A DNA stretch of 58,520 nucleotides. Source: CAUPWF01 sp964367905 (GTDB taxonomy: Bacteria > Bacillota > Clostridia > Lachnospirales > Lachnospiraceae). Position numbers and translations under genes: made by a program. Positions 51,676 through 58,520 of the stretch are shown here, in pieces; within the stretch, counting starts at the first letter, position 1; every line of letters begins with the position of its first letter. The stretch is from NCBI GenBank assembly GCA_964367905.1, contig CAYIZP010000016.1, forward strand, positions 1 to 58,520. Direction: 5' to 3'. The notes under the pieces were generated by a model. The model was not told the DNA's origin. It did no database searches and was given only the letters and a program-made list of their open reading frames with translations.

Positions 51676-52065
51676 ATGGCACACTTGCAGCTGATAAAAA
51701 ATTTACGTTTACTTCGAAAAAGCCATGGTTATACCCAACAGAATATAGCAGATTATCTAAGGTTATCGCGACAAGCCTATACGAACTATGAAAAGGGACT
51801 TCGTTCGCCTGATATAGACACCATTATCTCATTGAGTAATCTATATCAGGTTACACTTGACCAACTGATTAGCCCTAATATCTACGCAAGTGCTACCAAG
51901 GCTCGTGAAACCAATTCCTATCACTATCGTAAAATCCAAACGGAGTCTAATAATACGATGTATCTTTCCGATGGAGAAACTGATCTACTGTTAAAATATC
52001 GTGAATTAAACGAAGAAGATAAAAAAGTTCTAGAGGGATTCTTATTAAACAAAGGGTCCTACTAA
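51676..52065 (+). CDS. XRE-family helix-turn-helix transcriptional regulator
   Basis: 129 residues. The N-terminal HTH_3 domain (about 6-62) reads LIKNLRLLRKSHGYTQQNIA and YLRLSRQAYTNYEKGLRSPD, with the recognition helix around SRQAYTNYE. The C-terminal part has an acidic helix (LLKYRELNEEDKKVLEGFLL) of the kind used for dimerisation in small Xre regulators. ATG at 51676 with ACGGAGGG; the open frame reaches back to 51559 but the extra residues have no support. No phage genes are near, so it is probably a chromosomal regulator. It converges on the CotF-type gene. Confidence 0.88.
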   Translation: MAHLQLIKNLRLLRKSHGYTQQNIADYLRLSRQAYTNYEKGLRSPDIDTIISLSNLYQVTLDQLISPNIYASATKARETNSYHYRKIQTESNNTMYLSDGETDLLLKYRELNEEDKKVLEGFLLNKGSY

Positions 52066-52072
52066 TGATATG

Positions 52073-52122
52073 AATCGTAACGGGGGAGATATGAAGCTTC
52101 ATATCTCCCCCGTTACGATTCG
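52073..52122. repeat. 50-bp perfect palindrome between convergent genes
   Basis: Each arm is 25 bases, with centre at AAGCTT (52097/52098) and ends GAATCGTAACGGGGGAG and CTCCCCCGTTACGATTC. There is no unpaired loop and no flanking T-run. As RNA it would form a very strong hairpin that could terminate transcription from either side or stabilise 3' ends. As DNA it could be a dispersed palindromic element. Confidence 0.8.
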
Positions 52123-52126
52123 ATGT

Positions 52127-52387
52127 TTAACAACATCCTTGTGCAAATTTTTGTTTTGCTTCTTCTACTTTTTTCATCTCCGCATCTGGAGTGGGATAAT
52201 AACCTTTTCCATGCATTGCATTGAAAACATTATTTTGCATGGTGTGTTCTTCATCTAACATATTCAATAACATACTTCTCACATTATCGTGTACACATTC
52301 GTTCGCATACATATTATATAATGTCGTAGCTGTTTTTTGTGCAGTAAGCGCATCTGTAAACATTTCCTTTTCTGTGTATTGTAGCAT
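52127..52387 (-). CDS. Spore coat protein, CotF-like
   Basis: 86 residues. The sequence MLQYTEKEMFTDALTAQKTA, then YNMYANECVHDNVRSMLLNM and DEEHTMQNNVFNAMHGKGYY, matches the CotF (coat F) domain, a ferritin-like helical family. The tail PTPDAEMKKVEEAKQKFAQG ends in Cys-Cys. It is expected in the spore coat and to be sporulation-controlled. It lies 11 bases after a second small gene that is probably functionally linked. Confidence 0.8.
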   Translation of the reverse strand: MLQYTEKEMFTDALTAQKTATTLYNMYANECVHDNVRSMLLNMLDEEHTMQNNVFNAMHGKGYYPTPDAEMKKVEEAKQKFAQGCC

Positions 52388-52398
52388 TTGAGTTCTCC

Positions 52399-52581
52399 TT
52401 ATAGTTGCGAATATAATTGGTTATAGTGTCTCTGATGAGTTGCCGAAATCTCTTCAAACATTGATTTCGTTGCACTATCCTCTGCCTGTTCTGCAAGAAT
52501 CTTGAATTTTTTCACAAGAAGTTCTTCACTTCCTAATAATTCATTGATCCCTGATAATTCTTTTTCAGATACTGTTGACAT
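52399..52581 (-). CDS. Small helical protein, probable spore-coat partner
   Basis: 60 residues starting MSTVSEKELSGINELLGSEE, with VKKFKILAEQAEDSATKSMF and EEISATHQRHYNQLYSQL following. It is entirely helical with a ferritin-like E-x2-H pattern. Small genes of this kind accompany CotF-type genes in Clostridia. ATG at 52581 follows GGAGG at normal spacing; the frame open to 52623 is not needed. It is co-directional with the CotF gene and probably co-transcribed with it. Confidence 0.7.
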   Translation of the reverse strand: MSTVSEKELSGINELLGSEELLVKKFKILAEQAEDSATKSMFEEISATHQRHYNQLYSQL

Positions 52582-52634
52582 CACCCATCCTCCTTTCCTC
52601 ATTATGAGGATAGTTTGTGTCAATTATTTTTCTT

Positions 52635-54872
52635 TTATTCACATTTATAATCTTCCACTATTTTTTCAAACTCTTCTGCAGGCACTGCCTTTGAGTAATA
52701 ATATCCTTGTACCGCATTGCAATTGATAGACTTCAATGAGCCTATCTGTTCCCCTGTCTCTATCCCCTCAGCCACAGTATACATTCCCAGTTTCTGTGCC
52801 AAGTCTACAATACTTGCAACTACAAGATTTGCTTTCTCATATTCTAGTTTATCTTCAATTTCCACAAAAAAGCTACGATCTAATTTCAACGTATCCACAT
52901 TGAAATTTTTCAACATTCCAAGAGAAGAATATCCAGATCCAAAATCATCAATCGAAACACGAAAACCTGCGCTCTTCAATTGATTGATAATCACTTTCAT
53001 CTCTTCCGCATTATCAGATACAACTGTTTCTGTAACCTCTATCTCCACATATCTCGGTTCCACCTGATAAGATCCTACTATCCGCTTTAATTCTTCTACA
53101 AAATTAATATTGTGAAAATGCAACCGTGAAAAATTTACAGAGATTGGAACAATATCTTGATGATTGTCCTTCCAAAATTTAATGAGACGACACACTGATT
53201 TCAACATATATCTATCTAATTCAATGATAAACCCATTCTCTTCAAATAACGGAATGAATTCACCTGGGGATATCATACCTCCGCCCGCTTCATGCCATCT
53301 AACAAGTGCCTCTGCCCCTGTTACCTCTCCAGATACCATATCCACCTTAGGTTGCAAATACATTTTGAACTCTTCATTTGCCAAGGCATTTTGCATCTTA
53401 TTTGCAATCTCTGCATCGCGCAAAGCCTTCTGTGCATATTTCTCATCATAATTCCACACTTCTCTCGTAGACTTTGTTTTTGCAATGGAGTGAGCTAAAT
53501 TCACTTTACTTATAATGCTATTGACGTCGGTTTCATCGCGTTTGATATAATAGCGACCATATCGAAAGAAAAAATTATGCTCCTTAAGTTCTGGCACTAG
53601 TGTTTTGAAATAAGCTTGAAATCCATCTTTGTTCTCATCCAGCTCATAGACATATGCCCCCTCACAAAAAAACATAAATTCGTCCACACCTGTCCGTGCT
53701 TGTAAAAAATAGTTTTCTTTCACGGTTGCCCCTGTATTTGCTATTGCACACAACACTTTATTCCCAACATCATATCCATAAATTTCATTTATCGCCTTGA
53801 AATTCGCAACATCAATCTTAACAATGCCATATCGATCACTCGGTCTATCGTTCAATACCTGCTCCATGTGTAGTTTTAGTTTTTCGATATTAGGGCTATC
53901 TGTTAGCTCGTCGTAATATGCCTTTTTCTCCAATTGTTTATAGTATTTATTCTTCGTAAGCACAACATAGAGAATCGTTGCTGCACCTAGGACAATAATT
54001 ACAGCACTCACAACACCTACAATCAAAGTTAATCTTGCTATATTTTCTGTCAACTCATCTTCGGAAACTTCAAAGAATAAAATCCAATCATTTATGACGA
54101 TAGTCCGATATTCTCCGAATTTCTCACTATCATTGTTTGTATAAGATACTCCACCTGATTGCCCAGCTATAAAGTCATTGACAACGGCATTGAATGTTGC
54201 CTCCTCTTTGTACTTAGCATTAGCCAAATAGTTCGTATTCCCTAAATAGTCTGTATCTGTCATTGATAAATCTGTAGAAATAATAATTTCTCCTGCTCTA
54301 TTTAAAATAAAGTTTTCTCCACTTTCATCTGTCAAATTAGCTAAAAGTGCCCGAAGATAATCAGCGCTATACTCAAGCGCTAGCACACCTTCTATCTTCC
54401 CCTCTATCATAATCGGTGCTGAAACTGTGATTACTAATTTATCTGTTTCGTTCGATTTATGCACTTCTGTCGCATATGTTTCACCAGCTAATGCCAGCTG
54501 AAAATATTCAGATTCAGCGATGTTGATATCTTTGCCCGTTGTTGCAAACGCATTGCCATCTTCATCTGAAATCATTGCCAATTCAAAACCTAGAACTTCT
54601 TGTCGACTATTTATATACTCTATTACCTGTTCTTCATCTTCACTAATAATCGCAATTGTATCCGCAGTACTCACTAAGTTGTCAACCATACCGCCCAATT
54701 GTCTATTAATCGCTATCTGTTGTTGATCTGCCAAATCCTCTAGGGACTCTCTTGCTGATTGCGTTAACTCATTACTGATTACACTCATAAGGGCAACGGC
54801 CGACACCATTACGATTACTGTGGTGAGTATACATAGTATAATTGTGTTTCGTACACTTTTTCTTCTGACCAT
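52635..54872 (-). CDS. Cache-GGDEF-EAL membrane protein, probable c-di-GMP phosphodiesterase
   Basis: 745 residues. Membrane helix 1 (TIILCILTTVIVMVSAVALM), then a double-Cache-like extracytoplasmic sensor at about 40-280 (TADTIAIISEDEEQVIEYIN, GVLALEYSADYLRALLANLT), then helix 2 (LIVGVVSAVIIVLGAATIL). The GGDEF-like domain has GVDEF at about 394, lacking the second Gly, so it is probably not a cyclase. The EAL domain keeps EALVRW (about 520), NFSRLHF, EIEVTET, DDFGSGYSSL, KLDRSF and AEGIETGEQ, all expected for activity. ATG at 54872 is preceded by GAAGGAAA; the open frame reaches a TTG at 54911. Confidence 0.87.
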   Translation of the reverse strand: MVRRKSVRNTIILCILTTVIVMVSAVALMSVISNELTQSARESLEDLADQQQIAINRQLGGMVDNLVSTADTIAIISEDEEQVIEYINSRQEVLGFELAMISDEDGNAFATTGKDINIAESEYFQLALAGETYATEVHKSNETDKLVITVSAPIMIEGKIEGVLALEYSADYLRALLANLTDESGENFILNRAGEIIISTDLSMTDTDYLGNTNYLANAKYKEEATFNAVVNDFIAGQSGGVSYTNNDSEKFGEYRTIVINDWILFFEVSEDELTENIARLTLIVGVVSAVIIVLGAATILYVVLTKNKYYKQLEKKAYYDELTDSPNIEKLKLHMEQVLNDRPSDRYGIVKIDVANFKAINEIYGYDVGNKVLCAIANTGATVKENYFLQARTGVDEFMFFCEGAYVYELDENKDGFQAYFKTLVPELKEHNFFFRYGRYYIKRDETDVNSIISKVNLAHSIAKTKSTREVWNYDEKYAQKALRDAEIANKMQNALANEEFKMYLQPKVDMVSGEVTGAEALVRWHEAGGGMISPGEFIPLFEENGFIIELDRYMLKSVCRLIKFWKDNHQDIVPISVNFSRLHFHNINFVEELKRIVGSYQVEPRYVEIEVTETVVSDNAEEMKVIINQLKSAGFRVSIDDFGSGYSSLGMLKNFNVDTLKLDRSFFVEIEDKLEYEKANLVVASIVDLAQKLGMYTVAEGIETGEQIGSLKSINCNAVQGYYYSKAVPAEEFEKIVEDYKCE

Positions 54873-54958
54873 TTTCCTTCGTACCTCCAACCTTATTAAT
54901 TTTAATTTCAAACTAATTTTTTGTCAATACAAAGTATCATGAATTTATATGTATTTAT

Positions 54959-55798
54959 TTAAAAAACTGAAATCACTGTACCACCATAATTTGTTTCAAT
55001 AAAGTCTCTAACCGATTCATGACTTAAGACTTCGATTAAGATTTCTGTCTTCTCTGAATCCAGTTGACCCGTGCGCACCGCTAAAATATTAGCATATGTT
55101 TGAGCCGATAGAGAATCGCTCGCTTCCGTTGCAATTGCATCCGTTGCAGATAGTCCACCTTGCAATGCATAGTTTCCATTAATACAAGCCAAATCCACAT
55201 CAGTCAGAACACGGGCTAATTGAGCCGCCTCCATCTCAACAATTTCTACATTATATGGATTTTCTTCAATATCTAGTTTCGTTGCGCTTACACCTACTCC
55301 CTCCTTTAGGGTGATAATTCCGTTTGCTTCTAGCAATAACAACGCACGTGCTTCATTGGTTGCATCGTTAGGAACCGCTATTTTCGCACCATTTGGGATT
55401 TCGTCTATATGCTCCACCTTATCACTGTAGATTCCAAGTGGTTCAAAATGCACGGATAATGCCGAAGAAATATCCGTATCATTCTTTAAATTAAACTCCT
55501 CCAAATATGGTGTATGCTGAAAGAAGTTGGCATCCAAATCCCCTGCATCTAATGCCGTGTTTGGCAATACATAATCTGTATATTCTACAATATTCAATTC
55601 ATATCCTTTATCTGCCAGCAGTTCCCTCGTCTCCTCTAGAATCTCTGCATGTGGAACAACACTCGCCCCCACCGTAATGATTTTATCATTTGCCTCTAAC
55701 TTGTCCTTCTCTTCTACGGAAGTAGCCACTTCACTTCCACATGCTGTTAACAATACCGTTGCAACAATACTACTTACTATAAATTTTACCTTCTTCAT
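54959..55798 (-). CDS. metQ: Methionine ABC transporter substrate-binding lipoprotein (MetQ/NlpA family)
   Basis: 279 residues. The lipoprotein signal peptide ends at the lipobox LLTACGSE (Cys about residue 20). The NlpA domain shows TVGASVVPHAEILEETRELL, YVLPNTALDAGDLDANFFQH, PNDATNEARALLLLEANGII and NGNYALQGGLS, typical of D/L-methionine-binding proteins. It is the last gene of metN-metI-metQ. Confidence 0.9.
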   Translation of the reverse strand: MKKVKFIVSSIVATVLLTACGSEVATSVEEKDKLEANDKIITVGASVVPHAEILEETRELLADKGYELNIVEYTDYVLPNTALDAGDLDANFFQHTPYLEEFNLKNDTDISSALSVHFEPLGIYSDKVEHIDEIPNGAKIAVPNDATNEARALLLLEANGIITLKEGVGVSATKLDIEENPYNVEIVEMEAAQLARVLTDVDLACINGNYALQGGLSATDAIATEASDSLSAQTYANILAVRTGQLDSEKTEILIEVLSHESVRDFIETNYGGTVISVF

Positions 55799-55834
55799 CT
55801 TATAATTCTCCTTTTCTTTTGATCATTTCATGTT

Positions 55835-56491
55835 TTATTTTCTTTTATCTATTTTATTTGCCAATCGCATACCAACAACTTGAAACAGTTGCACCAGCAC
55901 AATTAGCAATACTAGGGTGATAATCATCACATTTGTTTCATATCGATATAACCCATAGTTGATTGCAAGAGTCCCAAGACCTCCACCTCCTACGAATCCC
56001 GCCATTGCAGAGTACCCTAATATGGTCGTCACTGTGATAGTTGCCCCCATCAACAATGCTGGCTTTGCCTCTACCAATAGCACTTTTGTTACAATTTTAA
56101 AATTACTACATCCCATAGATTGTGCTGCTTCTATCACACCACATCCAACTTCTTTCAATGATGACTCTACCATTCTTCCTACAAATGGCGTTGCTGCTAC
56201 CACAAGTGGTAAAATCATTGCACTCGATCCGATTGTAGTCCCCATAACAAATCTTGTAACTGGGATCAATGCCAATAGTAAGATAATAAATGGTGCTGAC
56301 CGTAGGGTATTCACAATCAATCCAATCACCAAATTTATCTTACGGTTCGGCCGTAGACCATTTTCTGATGTTGCAAACAGCACCACTCCTAGTGGAATGC
56401 CAAACAAATATGCAAAAAAGCTAGATACCATCGTCATATACAAAGTCTCAACTGTTCCTAATAATAACAAATCAATCCATTGTTCACTCAT
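55835..56491 (-). CDS. metI: Methionine ABC transporter permease
   Basis: 218 residues with five membrane helices. The family loop is seen in AAQSMGCSNFKIVTKVLLVE (EAA motif), with SAPFIILLLALIPVTRFVMG and GGGGLGTLAINYGLYRYETN nearby, matching MetI. ATG with AAAGGAGGGG. It begins 2 bases after the metN stop. Confidence 0.93.
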   Translation of the reverse strand: MSEQWIDLLLLGTVETLYMTMVSSFFAYLFGIPLGVVLFATSENGLRPNRKINLVIGLIVNTLRSAPFIILLLALIPVTRFVMGTTIGSSAMILPLVVAATPFVGRMVESSLKEVGCGVIEAAQSMGCSNFKIVTKVLLVEAKPALLMGATITVTTILGYSAMAGFVGGGGLGTLAINYGLYRYETNVMIITLVLLIVLVQLFQVVGMRLANKIDKRK

Positions 56492-56493
56492 CG

Positions 56494-57267
56494 CTACGCT
56501 CCCCTCCTTTCACATTTTACATCCAATATAATTCTTTTTTCGCCAATCAATTCCTTTGTTGCTCTTGTCTTTGGATTTTGAAGCACCTCTTCGGTATCCC
56601 CAATCTCTTCGAGCTTTCCATTCTTAAGAACAGCAACACGATTACACATCGCTTCTACAATCCCCATCTCATGAGTAATGATAATAATCGTAACTCCAAG
56701 CTTCTCATTAATCTGCCTTAACAATTCAAGAATCGAATTGCGAGTTTGTGGATCTAACGCACTAGTCGCCTCATCGCATAAGAGTATTTCTGGGTCTCCA
56801 ACCAAGGCTCTTGCAATTGCAACACGCTGTTTCTGCCCTCCAGATAACTGGGACGGATATGAATCTAATTTGTCCGATAACCCTACCATTTCTAGCATCT
56901 CTTTTGCTCTCTCTACCATAGTTTTTTTATCAGCCCCAAAAATATCCAATGCAAAACACACATTTTCTAAAACATTCTTCTGTTCCAACAAATGGAACTG
57001 CTGAAATATCATCCCAACTCTTCTCCGATAGTTTCTTAAGTCTTTCGAGGCAAGTTGTGTAATATCTGTTGCTCCAAACATCACCTTCCCCTCTGTTGGT
57101 TTTTCCAATAAATTCATACACCTCACTAAAGTAGATTTCCCCGCTCCTGATTGACCAATAATTCCGAATATGTCCCCTCGTCGAATGGTCAAGTTTATAT
57201 TTGATAATGCTTCGAAACTTCCACTTTTTGTACGATAGTGTTTGCCCACATTTATTAATTCTAACAT
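56494..57267 (-). CDS. metN: Methionine ABC transporter ATP-binding protein, short form without NIL domain
   Basis: 257 residues. All ATPase motifs are present: GQSGAGKSTLVRCMNLLEKP (Walker A), QFHLL (Q-loop), LSGGQKQRVAIARAL (signature), LLCDEATSALDP (Walker B) and ITHEMG (H-loop). Standard MetN has about 340 residues with a C-terminal NIL/ACT-like domain that mediates methionine trans-inhibition; this protein ends soon after the ATPase core and lacks it. It starts the metNIQ operon with AAAGGAGAAC. The leader is only about 90 bases and carries no SAM or T-box riboswitch that I can recognise. Confidence 0.9.
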   Translation of the reverse strand: MLELINVGKHYRTKSGSFEALSNINLTIRRGDIFGIIGQSGAGKSTLVRCMNLLEKPTEGKVMFGATDITQLASKDLRNYRRRVGMIFQQFHLLEQKNVLENVCFALDIFGADKKTMVERAKEMLEMVGLSDKLDSYPSQLSGGQKQRVAIARALVGDPEILLCDEATSALDPQTRNSILELLRQINEKLGVTIIIITHEMGIVEAMCNRVAVLKNGKLEEIGDTEEVLQNPKTRATKELIGEKRIILDVKCERRGA

Positions 57268-57339
57268 GCTGTTCTCCTTTCATCTTTTCGCTAAAACTAA
57301 TATAACATGAGCGTTCGTTATTGTATAATACATAAAAAT

Positions 57340-57376
57340 AATAGCTTGCTATAGTTTTAACCTATAGCAAGCTATT
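57340..57376 (-). terminator. Terminator of the LysR gene, overlapping its stop codon
   Basis: AATAGCTTGCTATAG (57340-57354) pairs with CTATAGCAAGCTATT (57362-57376) in a 15-bp perfect stem. On the minus strand it is followed by TTATTTTTATG. The proximal arm contains the last codons and stop codon of the regulator gene. Confidence 0.85.
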
Positions 57377-58273
57377 GCTTTCAAAATATTCATTTATCTT
57401 CTCGATATACAATTCTGCCAATGGAGTAAACGGCACCGCCACTCTGTGAATAATTCCAATGGTCATTGTTTCACTCTCCACTAGTGGCACTGCAATATGC
57501 GCATTTCCATTCAACTCCTCACATATAATCCCTGAACACAAGGTATATGCATCCAAGCCCACCATCAGATTCAATGCAGTTGCTCGATCATCTACTTTGA
57601 TGAGCTTGGGATAATCATGAGTACTCTTCATTTCTTCTGCGAAATAAAAGGAATTTTCACTGCCCTGCTCAAATGCAATGCAAGGATAAGCATTTAACTC
57701 TTCCATTGAAATAGACGACCGCTGCGCCAATGGATGCTCTTTATACAGATACACATAGGTTTCACATTGCAATAGTTCCAAAAACTCCAAATCATATTCT
57801 CGCAAAATCTTCCTCACAACCTGCTCATTTTGCTGATTGATATAGATAATTCCTATCTCGCTCTTAAACTCTCTTACACTATGAATCACCTCCGCCGTCT
57901 TCGTTTCATGCAAGGCAAACTCATAGTCATCCATCCCAATTTCTCTCACCAACTCCACAAACGCCTTCACCGCAAATGTATAATGTTGTGTACTAACACT
58001 AAATTTCTTTTTCTTATGTTTCTCAATATACCGTTCTTCTATAATGGAATACTGATCCAACACTTGCCTCGCATGTGCTAAAAACTCACTCCCCTCTGGT
58101 GTGATTGTCATTCCACGATTCGTTCGTATAAAAATCGTAATCTCTAATTCCTTCTCCAATTCCTTCAACGTATTGGATAAGCTTGGTTGTGCTACAAATA
58201 GCTGCTTGGCTGCCTCATTCATCGACCCCCATTCAGCAATTGCGACCACCTGCTTCAGTTGTTGTAATGTCAT
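57362..58273 (-). CDS. LysR-family transcriptional regulator
   Basis: 303 residues. N-terminal winged helix: MTLQQLKQVVAIAEWGSMNE, then AAKQLFVAQPSLSNTLKELE, the classic LysR HTH. The C-terminal effector domain (about 90-290) has a LysR substrate fold. It lies upstream of metNIQ in the same direction, separated by its own terminator. It may regulate metNIQ or a methionine- or cysteine-related target; the effector cannot be read from the sequence. Confidence 0.9.
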   Translation of the reverse strand: MTLQQLKQVVAIAEWGSMNEAAKQLFVAQPSLSNTLKELEKELEITIFIRTNRGMTITPEGSEFLAHARQVLDQYSIIEERYIEKHKKKKFSVSTQHYTFAVKAFVELVREIGMDDYEFALHETKTAEVIHSVREFKSEIGIIYINQQNEQVVRKILREYDLEFLELLQCETYVYLYKEHPLAQRSSISMEELNAYPCIAFEQGSENSFYFAEEMKSTHDYPKLIKVDDRATALNLMVGLDAYTLCSGIICEELNGNAHIAVPLVESETMTIGIIHRVAVPFTPLAELYIEKINEYFESNSLL

Positions 58274-58520
58274 ACTAATTGCCCCAATCTATTATTCCAA
58301 AATGATAGTAATTCATATTTCTATTCCATCATATCTCTGTAGCGATATTATGTCAACATGTTCTGTTACTTTTCACAACTGATCAACTATAGTTTCGCTG
58401 ATTGATCAGCAGGTCTTTGTTGGCAATTTTGAATAATTTCTCTCCACTACGTTGTGCGTACTTCATGTGTACCATTATCCATAATTTTTAGTCCTCCTTG
58501 AAAAAATCTATTGTTTTTTT
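58274..58520 (-). other. Region upstream of the LysR gene with a strong ribosome binding site and only short frames
   Basis: On the minus strand CAAGGAGGAC (about 58501-58492) precedes an ATG at about 58482 that reads MDNGTHEVRTT then stop. An overlapping frame at about 58467 reads MKYAQRSGEKLFKIANKDLL and seven more residues before a stop. The two frames together look like a broken gene start or a short leader peptide. A GATCA-containing inverted repeat (TTGATCAG, 58379-58410) lies just downstream. I see no recognisable gene. Confidence 0.3.

Noticed and set aside
55959..56531. A 190-codon plus-strand frame across metI
   Set aside because: It is the complement of a well-supported permease gene; length comes from codon bias of the opposite strand.
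57268..57339. Possible SAM or T-box riboswitch upstream of metNIQ
   Set aside because: The gap between the LysR terminator and metN is too short and lacks the conserved elements.

Overview
The window looks like a chromosomal segment of a low-GC, spore-forming, anaerobic Gram-positive bacterium of class Clostridia, most likely Lachnospiraceae or a close relative. The grounds are the A+T-rich sequence, AGGAGG-type ribosome binding sites, sporulation and germination genes (spoIIP, gpr, a CotF-type coat protein, a YtvI-like protein), the Firmicutes operons rimP-nusA-ylxR-ylxQ-infB and tig-clpP-clpX-lon-engB, and an abundance of c-di-GMP enzymes. Most genes lie on the minus strand. One run of 100 Ns (25708-25807) is a scaffold gap inside a gene. 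I saw no rRNA, tRNA, CRISPR array, integrase or complete insertion sequence.

Layout. (1) 1-3104 (-): infB (cut by the left edge), ylxQ, ylxR/rnpM, nusA, rimP, behind a promoter and a leader hairpin that looks like an attenuator. (2) 3239-4318: an HD-GYP protein. (3) 4352-8530: a type II topoisomerase pair (parC/parE-like). (4) 8706-11313: spoIIP and gpr, divergent from rpsT. (5) 11418-13160: a polysaccharide flippase and the decayed end of another gene. (6) 13311-24349: a diguanylate cyclase and a GGDEF-EAL protein on the plus strand, meeting tail to tail a 2615-residue surface protein. (7) 24652-25992: an HD hydrolase and a gapped Rpn-family gene. (8) 26240-32634: a Bce-type antimicrobial-peptide sensing and detoxification module (response regulator, histidine kinase, ABC ATPase and permease) with an AAA-ATPase/nuclease-like gene lodged between regulator and kinase. 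(9) 32785-38065: an Sfp-type transferase, a DUF2442/DUF4160 pair with a palindromic promoter, a DUF1015 gene, a DMT-type permease and an unrecognised membrane protein. (10) 38167-45233: an EF-G paralogue, aroA, a GH36 alpha-galactosidase and a YtvI-like permease. (11) 45259-51401: engB, lon, clpX, clpP, tig. (12) 51676-54872: an XRE regulator, two small spore-coat-type genes and a Cache-GGDEF-EAL protein. (13) 54959-58273: metQ, metI, metN and a LysR regulator.

How parts work together: the first operon couples ribosome maturation, transcription elongation/termination and translation initiation. The tig-clpP-clpX-lon group is cytosolic protein quality control. Four c-di-GMP proteins (one HD-GYP, one canonical GGDEF, two GGDEF-EAL) suggest active control of a surface or sessile lifestyle, and one pair abuts the giant surface protein. 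The Bce module has a textbook TNACA-N4-TGTAA operator in front of its ABC genes.

The most unusual signals are the hairpin in the rimP-nusA leader, a 44-bp near-perfect palindrome carrying two overlapping divergent promoters, a REP-like hairpin that supplies the -35 box of a promoter, a 50-bp perfect palindrome between convergent genes, the duplicated two-helix membrane module ending the giant surface protein, and the AAA gene joined to the histidine kinase by an ATGA overlap.
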